A DNA stretch of 64,000 nt. Origin: Sphingobacterium faecale. GTDB taxonomy: Bacteria; Bacteroidota; Bacteroidia; Sphingobacteriales; Sphingobacteriaceae. A program made the translations under genes and the position numbers. Positions 53,438 to 63,030 of the stretch are shown here, piece by piece. The notes under the pieces are model-generated. The model was not told the DNA's origin, ran no database searches, and saw only the letters and a list, made by a program, of their open reading frames with translations. Numbering within the stretch: position 1 is the stretch's first letter; every line of letters starts with the position of its first letter. The stretch is taken from contig NZ_JAERTY010000005.1 in assembly GCF_016746095.1 (NCBI RefSeq), positions 124,001-188,000 on the forward strand, written 5' to 3'.

Positions 53438-55354
53438 TTATGCGTAGACAACAGGGATAAGTAGTACAATTTTAGTACCTCTACCTCCTTCGGTGGTGCC
53501 ACTTGTGACTTTGGCTTTTTTGCCCAACAACATGATACGCTCTTGGCTGATTGCTCCAGAAAGGGATCGATGTGCATTCACTTTATGCTCCTGTTGCTTG
53601 CCGGTGTCCGTTATAGTAACCTCAAGAACGTCTTTATGTATCTCCATGTCAATGACAATCCGTCCTGTGCGGTCGTTAAAATCGACTCCGTGTAAGACTG
53701 CATTCTCCACATAAGGTTGAATAAGCATCGGGGGGATCATTATTGCACCAAGATCTTGTTCATCCGGAATATTAAGCTCATAAACAAATGCATCTTCAAA
53801 ACGCATTTGCTGTAAGCTCATATAGTTTTCTAATGCTTCTATTTCTTCGTCCAATGGGACTTCCTTTTCACGGCTCAACTCTAAACTGCTTCGCAACAAT
53901 CTACTAAAACGATTGAGGTATTTTATCGCAATCTCCTTACGGTCTAATCGAACAAAACTCTGAACAGCAGCAAGTGTGTTGAAAATAAAATGAGGTTCCA
54001 TTTGTGTACGCAGCAATTGTTGCTGCAGTAGTATTTTCTCTTTTTCTTGTCTTACTTTCCGTTGTTGGAAGAAATAATACAAGAAGAACATCCCCCCTAT
54101 CAACAATACTACGGTCAATATGGTAATGGTTAATAAGAGCTTGTTTTTCTGCAACTGTAGCTTATTGATCGCAATATCATCATTCAACGCCCTAATGGAC
54201 CTTTCTTTCGCTTGTATCTGGTACAAGGCATTCATTTCGGCGATTGCCTGATTGTTTTTGGATTGATAAAAGTCACGTTGAAGTTTATATACACCGTTCA
54301 TTAATGTAAAAGCCAGCTCACTATTACCTTGAAGCTGATATAGTGAAGCCAGATTACGTTGATATAAGATAAGGTTGTTCGTGTCAATCAGATCTTCATA
54401 CTCTTTCATAATCTGTCCCGCCTTTTTAAAAGCCTCCCATGCTTGTGCAGGTTGTTTGAGTGATACAGCAGTCGCGGCCATATTCACGTAACTGATAAAC
54501 ATGGTATTGACCGATGCACTATTGATTGCCGAAAATTCAAAGCGCTGCTCGTCAATTTGATTTTTCTTAGCCTGATAGTAATAGAGGGAATCGAACTGTT
54601 TTATTCTATCAAAATATTTGGCTTTGCATTCGTAATAGAAACTGATGTCATAAGACATTTGGTTTTCATGATGCAGTTTGTCGAGCTTATCCAAGTAGAT
54701 CTTCATGGTGTCCGCAGGCGTATTATCTAATGCCATGAGCTGTATAGATTGCACCAATACACGCTGCTTGTAAAGGTGTCCTGCAGGCAGACTGTCTGTA
54801 ATCGGCATAGCCGCTTCGTGCATCTTTCGTGCTAGATCATACTGGAATAGGTTTCTATTACTCTGCGCTGCAGAAAGCAACATGATTCCTTTTGCATCTA
54901 AGGATAAAGGCACAGCGGTATCGCTTAAAACAATACTTGCTGCTTTATTATAATAGTAGCCAGCTTGGTGTTCTTTTGCCTTTTCTGCCCAGATATTACC
55001 CATACCATTATAGATAAGCGCTTTTTGCTTCAGATTTCCGCTGGTCGGCTCTATAAGTTCCAATGCCTGCTCGACATAATACTGTGATGAATCACTTTTC
55101 TTCATCGCATACAGACGTGCTAAATTGTATTTGATATCTGTGGATTGGACCGTATCTTTCCCTTTGACCGCGCGGTCGTCCAATGCATGCCAGACCGCCA
55201 TCAAAGAATCCATATTGTCTCGATTGGGCTGTATATCATTTAGCTCCTTGATTTGTGTCGCTAAGGTGCTTTTAGCGACTTCTTCGTTTGGCTTATTTTG
55301 ACAGCCCTGGAAAAAAAAACAGAGAACTATAAGGTATGGTAAGGAGTGTCTCAT
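53438..55354 (-). CDS. TPR-containing sensor histidine kinase (LytS/YehU class)
   Basis: 638 aa. Lipoprotein-like signal (IVLCFFFQGC), periplasmic TPR region about 40-395, one membrane helix about 406-429 (LLTITILTVVLLIGGMFFLY), then a His kinase domain of the HisK_5 type with phospho-acceptor His455 in LLRTQMEPHFIFNTLAAVQS and an ATPase part with IPPMLIQPYVENAVLHG (N-box) and VTITDTGKQQE. The ATPase G-box is near SGTTEGGRGTKIVLL. It phosphorylates the LytTR regulator whose gene overlaps its start by four bases. Signal unknown. Confidence 0.93.
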   Translation of the reverse strand: MRHSLPYLIVLCFFFQGCQNKPNEEVAKSTLATQIKELNDIQPNRDNMDSLMAVWHALDDRAVKGKDTVQSTDIKYNLARLYAMKKSDSSQYYVEQALELIEPTSGNLKQKALIYNGMGNIWAEKAKEHQAGYYYNKAASIVLSDTAVPLSLDAKGIMLLSAAQSNRNLFQYDLARKMHEAAMPITDSLPAGHLYKQRVLVQSIQLMALDNTPADTMKIYLDKLDKLHHENQMSYDISFYYECKAKYFDRIKQFDSLYYYQAKKNQIDEQRFEFSAINSASVNTMFISYVNMAATAVSLKQPAQAWEAFKKAGQIMKEYEDLIDTNNLILYQRNLASLYQLQGNSELAFTLMNGVYKLQRDFYQSKNNQAIAEMNALYQIQAKERSIRALNDDIAINKLQLQKNKLLLTITILTVVLLIGGMFFLYYFFQQRKVRQEKEKILLQQQLLRTQMEPHFIFNTLAAVQSFVRLDRKEIAIKYLNRFSRLLRSSLELSREKEVPLDEEIEALENYMSLQQMRFEDAFVYELNIPDEQDLGAIMIPPMLIQPYVENAVLHGVDFNDRTGRIVIDMEIHKDVLEVTITDTGKQQEHKVNAHRSLSGAISQERIMLLGKKAKVTSGTTEGGRGTKIVLLIPVVYA

Positions 55355-56097
55355 TTATTAGCCGATAACAGGTTAACTATATAATTTCTCCTTCGCGAAG
55401 ATACAGGGATTTCCTCTTGGTTTTTGAGGACAAGAAACTCGGACTTATTGATACCCGACACGTAGTTTTTATTAACTAGATAAGACTGGTGGCTACGTAG
55501 AAAATAAGGTGCCGGTAACAGTTCTTCATAGTACTTGAGTGGCTTGGAGACCAGTTCTTTCTTGCCATTATTTAGAAAAAAGAAGGTATAAGGGCCGTCT
55601 CCTTTGCAATATAATATATCAGCTACCGCTACAACACGTATATTGTTTAACGAACTCAACGTTATGTGCTCTGGTAATGTATTTGTCGCTGATAGCGATT
55701 CCTGAGCGAGATTGAGCTGTTGTGTCCATTGTGGATTTCTATCCCGTTTACCGCGGTAACGGTTTAGGGTTTCTGCCAATTCCTCTTGATCTACCGGTTT
55801 TAAAAGATAATCCAGGGCGCCGTACTTTATGGCTTTAATAGCAAATTGATTGTAAGCGGTGATAAATACTATATTTTCGGGAACTGTGTTCAGCTTTTTC
55901 AAGACATCAAAGGCTGTGCCATCGCCAAGCTGTATGTCCATCAATAAGAGGTCAGGTTGGGTTTGTTCAATTAAATCAGCAGCAGCATACACGCTATCTG
56001 CCCATCCTATTATTTCAATATCTTTTTCGTCGCGCAACAGGTAGATGATTTCATCCCGCACCGCAGGCTCATCTTCAATTATAGCTGTTCGTATCAT
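55351..56097 (-). CDS. LytTR-family response regulator
   Basis: 248 aa. Receiver domain 1-120 with the acidic pocket (IIEDE), phosphorylation site Asp54 in LLLMDIQLGDG, Thr in VFITAYN and Lys100 in YLLKPVD. The LytTR DNA-binding domain is at about 145-245 (ITLSSLNNIRVVAVADILYC, FLRSHQSYLVNKNYVSGINK, IPVSSRRRNYI). Stop and the kinase start overlap as ATGA, so the pair is one two-component system. Target genes unknown. Confidence 0.95.
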   Translation of the reverse strand: MIRTAIIEDEPAVRDEIIYLLRDEKDIEIIGWADSVYAAADLIEQTQPDLLLMDIQLGDGTAFDVLKKLNTVPENIVFITAYNQFAIKAIKYGALDYLLKPVDQEELAETLNRYRGKRDRNPQWTQQLNLAQESLSATNTLPEHITLSSLNNIRVVAVADILYCKGDGPYTFFFLNNGKKELVSKPLKYYEELLPAPYFLRSHQSYLVNKNYVSGINKSEFLVLKNQEEIPVSSRRRNYIVNLLSANK

Positions 56098-56248
56098 TAG
56101 CAGGTTGTTTTTCAGGGGGCGAATTTACAATTATATATCTTAGTTCTACTAACTAATAATCATGCCGATTTTTAAAAAAAGGCCTTTTTCTAGTGAAATA
56201 GTACAGGTTGTTATTTATTAACAGCAAAATGTAAATGTTTTTGCTTAG

Positions 56249-56794
56249 CTAGCTTCCACATATCATATAATACAATGGAAGAGGTCCGTTATAATCCTGC
56301 GCACGTTGGAATCCTTCGAAGAATATATGGTCGCCCAATTCTTTATTACTCAGCTGGTGCTCCATCTGGTACATGATGTCCAATGCAGAAAAGCTACGGC
56401 CATTAGCCGCTTGTAGCTTGGCCGAGATCTCCACCTGGAAAAAGCCGCTGTATTCATTGTCTGCGTCAAAGACATCCCCTTCATCTTCGAGCAGCTCTTC
56501 ATTGGATTTCAGGTCATCTAAATCTTTAATCCATGCTTCATAAGTAATCTCTATTTCAGATTCATTAATAACGACCTCATCTCCATTCCAGTAGGCCTTC
56601 GACTTAAGAATGTCTTTTTGATAGCGCTCTATCTCCCTATCAAAGTCAATCTGTGAGTCATAAGGTTTGCGGTTGAAAGCCCATACAATATCTGAAAGTA
56701 CACTATCCGGATTATCGTTCCTCTTCTTTGCAGGTTCTTCCTTTTTCAATTCTGTTTTTTTAGTCTTAAATAATTCTTTAAAAAATCTAAACAT
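56249..56794 (-). CDS. Unknown soluble protein, 181 aa
   Basis: Not recognised. It begins with an amphipathic stretch and Lys/Glu-rich linker (MFRFFKELFKTKKTELKKEE), then a mixed alpha/beta body with VLSDIVWAFNRKPYDSQIDF, ITYEAWIKDLDDLKSNEELL and GFFQVEISAKLQAANGRSFS, ending PLYYMICGS. No signal peptide, membrane helix or catalytic motif. The body looks like a small cytoplasmic protein of the kind found next to toxin-immunity or effector genes, but there is no such partner here. Stands alone between the LytTR gene and the divergent lipoprotein gene. Confidence 0.7.
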   Translation of the reverse strand: MFRFFKELFKTKKTELKKEEPAKKRNDNPDSVLSDIVWAFNRKPYDSQIDFDREIERYQKDILKSKAYWNGDEVVINESEIEITYEAWIKDLDDLKSNEELLEDEGDVFDADNEYSGFFQVEISAKLQAANGRSFSALDIMYQMEHQLSNKELGDHIFFEGFQRAQDYNGPLPLYYMICGS

Positions 56795-57079
56795 ATCAGG
56801 TCGCTGTGATTAAAGTGCTGACAAGAACCAAGGGCTGAATAGAGCTCCTGAGATCAATATCATTTTTTTCTGTTTGGAAATCGTACTTTTTGTCGAATTC
56901 GATTTGTCTTTCAAAATAATACAATCAATCTGGCACTATTGCTATACGTTTACAATACGCCCTTCCTTCTTTACAATCCGTTTCATATTATAAGCGAAAT
57001 AGGACGAATTGTAAATGACTTAGCACACTGTTACCTATTAACGCTACTTTTACAGCGGTTCAACCTTATACGATCAACT

Positions 57080-57877
57080 ATGAAACAGTTACTTTCGATA
57101 TTGCTATACACTTTGTTTTTATCCTGCCAGCAACGCAGCAATACAGCGCGAGCCCCCCTTATAGCAGAAGATACTGTTCAGAAGTCTACCGTAGTTGAAG
57201 ATCTTTTGTTCAGCAACGACACTATAAGTGTCTATAAAATAGATTCTATATCATTCTTTAAAGCCAGCGGCAAACTATTGCCAAAAACTGATACATTGCC
57301 CTATATCAAAGATTTCGAGCGGGCTAAAATTATACTTACAGGGCGAGCAGTGTTCGGCAACGTTGGTTTTAACCATGGGGTGATGGAAGTAGATACGCTG
57401 ACCCATGGAGATAATTTATGCCTAATCCGCGCGAGCAACGGCCATACAGTCAGCGTTTGGGACAATACAGAATTTGCCTATATCGGTTTCTACCGGTATT
57501 ATCCGACTGAGGAGATTCTTTTATTTGAAGGCGGTCATTCTTCAGATTTTGCTATCGACTTGCGAACAGGTATAGTCGGCGCTGAGCAGGTTGGAAATCC
57601 GGCGTATATCTTATATACACCAAACAAACAATTCCGTTTAAATGGCTATTTCCCTGGTCAAGAGTGCTCTGCTTATTTCATTCAGCGTATGGAGGGAGAT
57701 CATTATGTTCATTTTGGGGAGATTCCTTTACATCTTACTTCTGAAGGTTTTGATCTCTGTACGTTAGAAAACATCTTTTGGAACGGTGAAACAGAGCTCT
57801 ATTTTAGAAATACTTACTTTGCAGCAGGTGATGATAAAAGACTGGGTTTCTTCAAATTAAAGATTCATTCCAGATAG
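57080..57877 (+). CDS. Unknown lipoprotein, 265 aa
   Basis: Start chosen at the ATG 57080 (MKQLLSILLYTLFLSC, lipobox Cys16); the open frame runs back to a TTG at 56939 but the extra 47 residues are not plausible before a signal peptide. A near-consensus -7 box (TACTTTTA) lies about 30 bases upstream. The mature part is beta-rich (IILTGRAVFGNVGFNHGVME, VSVWDNTEFAYIGFYRYYPT, FQLEGGHSSDF-like segments) and resembles the family of secreted calycin/WG-like proteins of Bacteroidota, without a known domain. It lies 7 bases before the DKNYY-type gene, so the two are cotranscribed. Confidence 0.72.
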   Translation: MKQLLSILLYTLFLSCQQRSNTARAPLIAEDTVQKSTVVEDLLFSNDTISVYKIDSISFFKASGKLLPKTDTLPYIKDFERAKIILTGRAVFGNVGFNHGVMEVDTLTHGDNLCLIRASNGHTVSVWDNTEFAYIGFYRYYPTEEILLFEGGHSSDFAIDLRTGIVGAEQVGNPAYILYTPNKQFRLNGYFPGQECSAYFIQRMEGDHYVHFGEIPLHLTSEGFDLCTLENIFWNGETELYFRNTYFAAGDDKRLGFFKLKIHSR

Positions 57878-57884
57878 CATAGAC

Positions 57885-59390
57885 ATGAGCAAAAAAGGTA
57901 TTAGGGCAGTAAAAATTACAGGGGCTACCTTTCTCATCGTCCTACTATCGGCAACGGTATTGTTATTAATAGGTGAGTTTGGCACGGAGCCTAGCCTAAG
58001 TAACCTATACCGTGATGGTAAGGAGATCAATGGCGTATTTACCAATTATAATAATCAGATTTACGCGGTGGTTCCGAGTAGTGGTTATTACTTGATCAAG
58101 GAAGCGGATGCCGCTAGCTTTCGTCCCCTAGACGAGCATATTTCCAACCGTCAGTTTGCAGTAGACAAGAATTTTGCCTATTGTGGCAACCAAATTGTGC
58201 CCGGCTTTGATCCGGCGACTGCCAGCGCGCTGGGAGAAGGCTATTTTACGGATAATAAAACGACCTGCTATTGCGCTCCCATGAGTGTTCCCAATAAGGA
58301 TCTATCTGGTGTTGCTTTTGTGCTGAAAAAAATACTATACGGCGCAGGAGTAGCCGATAAGCCCCAAAGGGATATCTATCCGTTCCAATTCCTACAAGAG
58401 GGCAACAGTGTGTACACGACCTTGTTAAAAGCACGTGCTGCCACCAACGGTAAGCTCGTTTATTACCAAGGTGAGCTTTTGGACAAAGCGAACCCCTTAA
58501 CCTTACAACAGCTACCACTAGTATACAATGATGGTGATATTCGTCTCAGCTTCGTTTATCTTGCAGACGACGAGCATGTATACTATAAGAACGAGCTTCT
58601 CCCTCTACAGGCAAACAAGGAGCTGCACGCGCTTGCCTTCGATGCTCAGAATCAACAAAATTACCTAGTTGACCCTAAAGAAGGTATGGTTTATGTAAAT
58701 GCCACACCTTTCGACAAGAGCTACGCTCCCTATAAAGAGCTATCATTGCATGGTGGTCACATTTTTCACAGCTTCTTCTTAAGTAAGTCCGGTGTATTCT
58801 ATTATGATGCAGTGAAAAAGGAGGTGATGCGTTTAGAAGAAAATCCTTTCAACGAATCTAACTTTATAGAGATCGAACCACTGATTTTTTCAGATAATAA
58901 AAGGCTTCTTTATTTAGAGACGAGCGAGTTATGGGGCGGGCGACGCGATCCAGGGCTAAAATCACAGTCCACACATATCTATCAATTGGATGAACCTGTT
59001 GACCCAGCGGCATGGCAGAGAGTTGGTCCCGTGAACTACAATTTTGGTGCAGTGTGGAAAAATGGCATAGATTATTTTTACTTTGATCAGCTCGGCAATA
59101 ACCAAGGTATTCGGAAGACTATATACCGTGTTGCGGACCAAGCTACAGTTAGTAAGCTGCTCGAAAAAGATATCCGCACTGATGCAATACGGGGGCTGAT
59201 CAGGGATGGTAAAATGACACCCATTAAAGGCAAAGAGGTACTTCGGGCAAGGACCGTACATCGGGAAAACAATTATTGGCTTATCTGGATTATTCTCAGC
59301 TTAACATTAGGAGTAAGAGCTGTAATGTGGTTCTTACGCAAAGTCGGAGTTAATCCGCAGTCGTTCACCATAACGCGGAAGAGGGGCTGA
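57885..59390 (+). CDS. DKNYY-repeat membrane protein
   Basis: 501 aa. One membrane helix at each end: about 12-31 (GATFLIVLLSATVLLLIGEF) and about 462-480 (YWLIWIILSLTLGVRAVMWF). The large part between, outside the membrane, consists of DKNYY-type repeats (FAVDKNFAYCGNQIVPGFDP, YLADDEHVYYKNELLPLQ, YFTDNKTTCYCA), short strands with conserved D, Y and Y. The role of the family is unknown. Paired with the lipoprotein gene 7 bases upstream, it may form an envelope complex with it. Confidence 0.8.
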   Translation: MSKKGIRAVKITGATFLIVLLSATVLLLIGEFGTEPSLSNLYRDGKEINGVFTNYNNQIYAVVPSSGYYLIKEADAASFRPLDEHISNRQFAVDKNFAYCGNQIVPGFDPATASALGEGYFTDNKTTCYCAPMSVPNKDLSGVAFVLKKILYGAGVADKPQRDIYPFQFLQEGNSVYTTLLKARAATNGKLVYYQGELLDKANPLTLQQLPLVYNDGDIRLSFVYLADDEHVYYKNELLPLQANKELHALAFDAQNQQNYLVDPKEGMVYVNATPFDKSYAPYKELSLHGGHIFHSFFLSKSGVFYYDAVKKEVMRLEENPFNESNFIEIEPLIFSDNKRLLYLETSELWGGRRDPGLKSQSTHIYQLDEPVDPAAWQRVGPVNYNFGAVWKNGIDYFYFDQLGNNQGIRKTIYRVADQATVSKLLEKDIRTDAIRGLIRDGKMTPIKGKEVLRARTVHRENNYWLIWIILSLTLGVRAVMWFLRKVGVNPQSFTITRKRG

Positions 59391-59451
59391 AAACAAACAA
59401 TCTATGGTCAAAATAGGTTGTTCCGTCGTAATTACCTAAGGTGTAGGTTAC

Positions 59452-59484
59452 GAAAAAAAGCTTTCTGTTTAAGACAGAAAGCTT
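59452..59484. terminator. Terminator of tRNA-Pro and of the DKNYY gene
   Basis: aagctttctgt and acagaaagctt make a perfect 11-bp stem with a 5-base loop. On the minus strand it is followed by TTTTT, so it is an intrinsic terminator for the tRNA; the GC content is low. It may also stop plus-strand transcripts. Confidence 0.8.
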
Positions 59485-59492
59485 CATGTTGT

Positions 59493-59569
59493 TGGTCGGG
59501 ATGGCCGGATTTGAACCGACGACCTCCAGCACCCCATGCTGGCGCGATACCGGGCTACGCTACATCCCG
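59493..59569 (-). tRNA. tRNA-Pro (anticodon GGG)
   Basis: Minus-strand cloverleaf of 77 bases including an encoded CCA end. Acceptor arm CGGGATG/CATCCCG with discriminator A; D arm GCGTAGCCCGGTATCGC; anticodon arm CCAGC-ATGGGGT-GCTGG, loop positions 34-36 GGG, which reads CCC/CCU proline codons; T arm GTCGG-TTCGAAT-CCGGC. C1-G72 is the proline identity pair of bacterial tRNAs. It stands alone, with its own promoter and terminator. Confidence 0.96.
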
Positions 59570-59579
59570 AATAGGAATC

Positions 59580-59610
59580 CAAAAGTAAATCTTTTATATA
59601 TGTTTTGCAA
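59580..59610 (-). promoter_or_regulatory. tRNA-Pro promoter
   Basis: Minus strand: TTG (59608-59610), 20-base spacer, TACTTTTG (59580-59587). A full match to the Bacteroidota consensus; the tRNA 5' end at 59569 is 10 bases past the -7 box. Confidence 0.75.
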
Positions 59611-59910
59611 GGCCAATTACCAAATGACTGGACGCCTTTTAAAATTCTTAATAAAAGCTATAATTTAAAATTAAATTTGGCATAGAAAAGACCGGCCGAT
59701 ACAATCGTAAACCTTAAATATAGAATCGTTCTAAATAGAGTGTTTTTGGGTAAACTAATTGTCACAATCTGCCCTTATTTTCTTCTACTGCGGAATAAAA
59801 GTCTATTTTTACGCCTCTTAATTGGACATATAGATATAAACCATTAAGTGATATAATATAAATATTTTACTTGACTGCTGAAAAGCAAATACTGTGATTA
59901 CTGAATTTTT
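59611..59910. other. Non-coding gap before fabH
   Basis: AT-rich, no credible reading frame. A weak box TATTTTTA lies about 100 bases before the fabH ATG and could be its promoter. Nothing else recognised. Confidence 0.4.
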
Positions 59911-60909
59911 ATGAGTGCAAGTGTACCGAACAGACTTTATGCGGCGATAACTGGTATTGGAGGATATATTCCAGAGAATACGCGCTCTAACCTCGATTTA
60001 GAGAAGATCTGTGAAACTTCGGATGAATGGATTGTGAAGCGTACCGGAATCAAAGAACGTCGGATTCTTGAAGAAAATCTGGCGACTTCGGACATGGCCG
60101 TACGTGCTATCGAAGACCTTGCTATTAAATATAACAAAAATATACACGATATCGATGCTTTGCTGGTAGCGACTTCTACGCCAGATATGCCGATGCCCGC
60201 TACCGCTAATATTATAGCTGATAAGCTGGGGATAGATAATGTTTGGGCATTCGATATGAATGCAGCGTGCTCAGGTTTTCTTTATGCGCTAGATTTGGGT
60301 GCATCATTGATTGAGACCCGCCGTTATAAAAATGTGCTGGTTGTAGGTGCAGACAATATCAGTACCTATGTGGACATCCATGACCGCTCGACAAATATCC
60401 TTTTTGGTGACGGTGCGGGAGTTGTCTGGTTAGAACCTTCGACAGAGGGTGGAATTATGGATGCTTATTTAAGAAGCAATGGTTCTGGGCGCTCTTTTTT
60501 AAATATTGAAGGCGGAGGCTCTCTTTACCCCTTGGATGCACATGACGCCATAGCCGACAAGCGTTATTTGAAACAGGATGGCAAGACGGTATTTAAGCAT
60601 GCTGTACAGTCTATGAGCGATGCCTGTTTTCAGGTGTTAGACCGTAATGGACTCACTATAAATGACATCAACTGGCTCGTGCCTCATCAAGCTAATCAAC
60701 GTATCATTGATGCTGTAGGACGTGCACTGGATATACCAGAAGGCCGGGCACTAAGTAATATCGAATATTTAGGCAACACCATTGCAGCAACGATCCCGTT
60801 GTGTATATGGCAGAATCTGAAACAGATCAAAACCGGAGATCTGGTAATGCTGACGGCATTTGGCGCAGGATTTTCCTGGGGTGCCAGCCTCTTTAAATGG
60901 ATGATATAA
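59911..60909 (+). CDS. fabH: 3-oxoacyl-[acyl-carrier-protein] synthase III
   Basis: 332 aa condensing enzyme that joins acetyl-CoA (or a branched acyl-CoA) with malonyl-ACP to start fatty acid synthesis. Catalytic triad visible: Cys120 in MNAACSGFLYAL, His259 in LVPHQANQRI, Asn289 in YLGNTIAATIPL. Further motifs: SDEWIVKRTGIKERRI near the start and FGDGAGVVWLEP. Normal length and all key residues, hence functional. No other fab gene is next to it, so it may be a second FabH copy. Confidence 0.96.
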   Translation: MSASVPNRLYAAITGIGGYIPENTRSNLDLEKICETSDEWIVKRTGIKERRILEENLATSDMAVRAIEDLAIKYNKNIHDIDALLVATSTPDMPMPATANIIADKLGIDNVWAFDMNAACSGFLYALDLGASLIETRRYKNVLVVGADNISTYVDIHDRSTNILFGDGAGVVWLEPSTEGGIMDAYLRSNGSGRSFLNIEGGGSLYPLDAHDAIADKRYLKQDGKTVFKHAVQSMSDACFQVLDRNGLTINDINWLVPHQANQRIIDAVGRALDIPEGRALSNIEYLGNTIAATIPLCIWQNLKQIKTGDLVMLTAFGAGFSWGASLFKWMI

Positions 60910-60913
60910 AATA

Positions 60914-62404
60914 TTAAGAATCTTCCCTGTACGCTCTACCGGTGTAGATATCCACATAGTAATACGTTAGTTCTCCAGAGGTGCCTATTGCACGCACTAA
61001 GCCGTCCGAATGAATAGCGTCATATGCCTTTGATCCGATCTGCTGTTTGGCCTTGTTGTCATACAGTATATAGGTGCCTTCTTTATCCTTTTGCAGGGCG
61101 TAGATACCTTTGTCCACATCCAGAACGGAAATATCCTGGTACTCCGGTTTTATTTCCCAGGATTGGGTACGGCTGTTCCATACCCCTTTGGTTCTCACTT
61201 CCTGTTGATCTTCGATAGGAATGATATATAGATCCTCCATCCTACTATAAGAAGTGATCTTGCCAAATTTCCACCTTTCTCTATTCATCGCATCTGGGAA
61301 AATCATTTTTCTGTCCGGCCATACCAAATTGCCGACCTGGTCCCTTACCTTAAAATGATACGTATGCTCCAAACGATCTACGACATTCCCATTCGTATCG
61401 ATATATAACCAATCGTATGCCCATACCGCATGATCGTAATTGAAAACCCCGAGCAGAAAGTAAGGGGAATTGTTGATCGAGTATACCAGTCCTGTCTTCT
61501 TAATAAAATCGATCTGGACGTTAGTTGCTTTCTTGATTTCTTTGGGAAATACCTTATCGTATTGGGGGAAAGCATACACATCCTCCGACTTGCCATCTAT
61601 CAATAGTTTAGGGACTTCAGGCTCGTGCCGTTCTTTATTGACTTCTTCCAGCGTTATTATCTCCTCCCCATAGCGTATAGAAAGAGTTTCCGACCCCTTC
61701 ATGTCGCTGTGGATTGCTTTTTTACTAACCGATCCATACAAGGAAAAGCCTCCATTCGAAGTTTTGATAAAGCGTCCATCTTGCAGCATTTCAACGATGT
61801 TATGCTCTACCTTACGGAGGCTGTTCTTTTTGATTTCGTAGAGCGTTCCATTCCAATAGATATGATTATCATCTATAGAAACGAAATTTAAATAGACATG
61901 ATTTTCCAGATATGGGAGATCTTGTTTCAGTAAGACCTGACCCGATTCCAGTATCCCGATTTCTGTTTTATGATAGGTCTGTTCTTTCTTGACACCACTA
62001 CCCATGATATTCCAGTCCCATTTCCATAGCGGCATCTTCTTGTCGTACTCCTTTTCTTTTTTATAGAAGGTCAGTCCATTGACACTATTCAAACTGATCT
62101 CCTCGTCAGAGAAATCGATCACGCTATCTCCGTTGGCATCTATAACGCTATATTCGTAATTTTCATTGACAACAACCGCAAACCCAGTCGGTGTAAATAA
62201 AGATGCCTGGCGGTAATACCGATCCGAGATGGGGTTCAGGTCGGTTCTGTCTACATAGATATACCTTTTTTGCTTCGTTAGGAAAGGAACTGCATCTTTC
62301 ATCTTTGCATTTGCATATAAGGGCAGCTTGACCTCTTTTTTTTCCTGTGTACAAGCCGTCATAGCTGTTAACAAGAAAAGGATACTGCACATTGCTGTTT
62401 TCAT
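60914..62404 (-). CDS. Large unknown lipoprotein with WG-like repeats
   Basis: 496 aa lipoprotein: signal MKTAMCSILFLLTAMTAC with lipobox Cys18, then TQEKKEVKLPLY. The body is a string of short beta repeats around Tyr/Trp and Gly/Asp (LLGVFNYDHAVWAYDWLYID, IKPEYQDISVLDVDKGIYAL, LYDNKAKQQIGSKAYDAIHS), which recall WG repeats or KWG-type propellers. No catalytic motif. It is convergent with fabH, four bases between the stops. Surface or periplasmic, function unknown. Confidence 0.75.
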   Translation of the reverse strand: MKTAMCSILFLLTAMTACTQEKKEVKLPLYANAKMKDAVPFLTKQKRYIYVDRTDLNPISDRYYRQASLFTPTGFAVVVNENYEYSVIDANGDSVIDFSDEEISLNSVNGLTFYKKEKEYDKKMPLWKWDWNIMGSGVKKEQTYHKTEIGILESGQVLLKQDLPYLENHVYLNFVSIDDNHIYWNGTLYEIKKNSLRKVEHNIVEMLQDGRFIKTSNGGFSLYGSVSKKAIHSDMKGSETLSIRYGEEIITLEEVNKERHEPEVPKLLIDGKSEDVYAFPQYDKVFPKEIKKATNVQIDFIKKTGLVYSINNSPYFLLGVFNYDHAVWAYDWLYIDTNGNVVDRLEHTYHFKVRDQVGNLVWPDRKMIFPDAMNRERWKFGKITSYSRMEDLYIIPIEDQQEVRTKGVWNSRTQSWEIKPEYQDISVLDVDKGIYALQKDKEGTYILYDNKAKQQIGSKAYDAIHSDGLVRAIGTSGELTYYYVDIYTGRAYREDS

Positions 62405-62610
62405 ATGTGTATAATCTGTTTTTTATCTGTCAGTTGGCGACGTGAGTATTTCATCGCTTTTATTTATACACAATGTTACGGAGAATGATAGAATAAATAC
62501 ATCCCTGTGATTGGCTATATTTTAGAAAATTTTCAGGAATAAGTAGCAATAGGTACGGAACTTTTCGAAAAAGGAATAAATCACGTTAAAAATAGAGACT
62601 TTTTTAAAAT

Positions 62611-62630
62611 AAGGGGGTGTACACCCCTTT
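62611..62630. repeat. GC-rich palindrome
   Basis: aagggggtgt/acaccccttt is a 20-base self-complementary sequence with one G-T position, centred at 62620/62621. Having no loop, it is more likely a protein-binding site or cruciform than a terminator. Confidence 0.55.
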
Positions 62631-62875
62631 CAACCCCCTTTCGGGCCTATCAAAACCTCCAAAAACAGCGATTCCGCTAAGCAAACCACGTTTTGCACAA
62701 GAAGTCGAAAAGTATAAATAATCACCTTTTCTCCATCCCACCCCTCTTCCACCCCTCTCTATTGGCCAGAAACGGCATTCGCCCCCTCAGATTTCAACCC
62801 CTGACTCACCTTCTATTTGGTATATCTTTGATTTTGAAGGCACACGATAGGTAGAAACAGGTGCATCGTTAGGCA

Positions 62876-62902
62876 GCTATCCCGATTCAGGTTCGGGGTA
62901 GC
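62876..62902. repeat. Hairpin in the 62-63 kb gap
   Basis: gctatccc and ggggtagc form an 8-bp stem with one G-U wobble, extended by cga/tcg, around a short loop. It could be an RNA stem if transcribed; no T-run follows. Confidence 0.4.
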
Positions 62903-62930
62903 CCCCTAGCTGATAAGGAGACAACTTTGT

Positions 62931-63030
62931 CGTCATTCCGACCGCAGTGGAGGAATCTACGAAGTATACAGGCTATTAATAACAAGATAACTTAAAAAAC
63001 AGACTGCTTCATTTTCATTCGCAGTGACGG
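62931..63030. repeat. Imperfect inverted repeat of the CGTCATTnCGA type
   Basis: The left end cgtcattccgaccgcagtgg (62931-62950) and the complement of the right end (63001-63030, reading cgtcactgcgaatgaa) match at most positions of the first 16. The layout, about 100 bases between related inverted ends, is that of a dispersed intergenic repeat or small non-autonomous element. A related short piece lies after fecR at 8608-8626. Confidence 0.45.

Noticed and set aside
59486..59668. Open frame of 60 codons on the plus strand.
   Set aside because: It is the complement of the tRNA-Pro gene and its flank.
18366..62415. The 17-mer tttcatatgtgtataat occurs at the start codons of the mannan susD (18366) and of the large lipoprotein (62400).
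   Set aside because: AT-rich sequence around an ATG; one such match in 64 kb is not surprising, and the flanks diverge at once.
62590..62800. A riboswitch in the C-rich part of the gap before the MauE-type gene.
   Set aside because: No known aptamer core could be recognised, and the C-tracts are on average 30 bases apart without consistent pairing.
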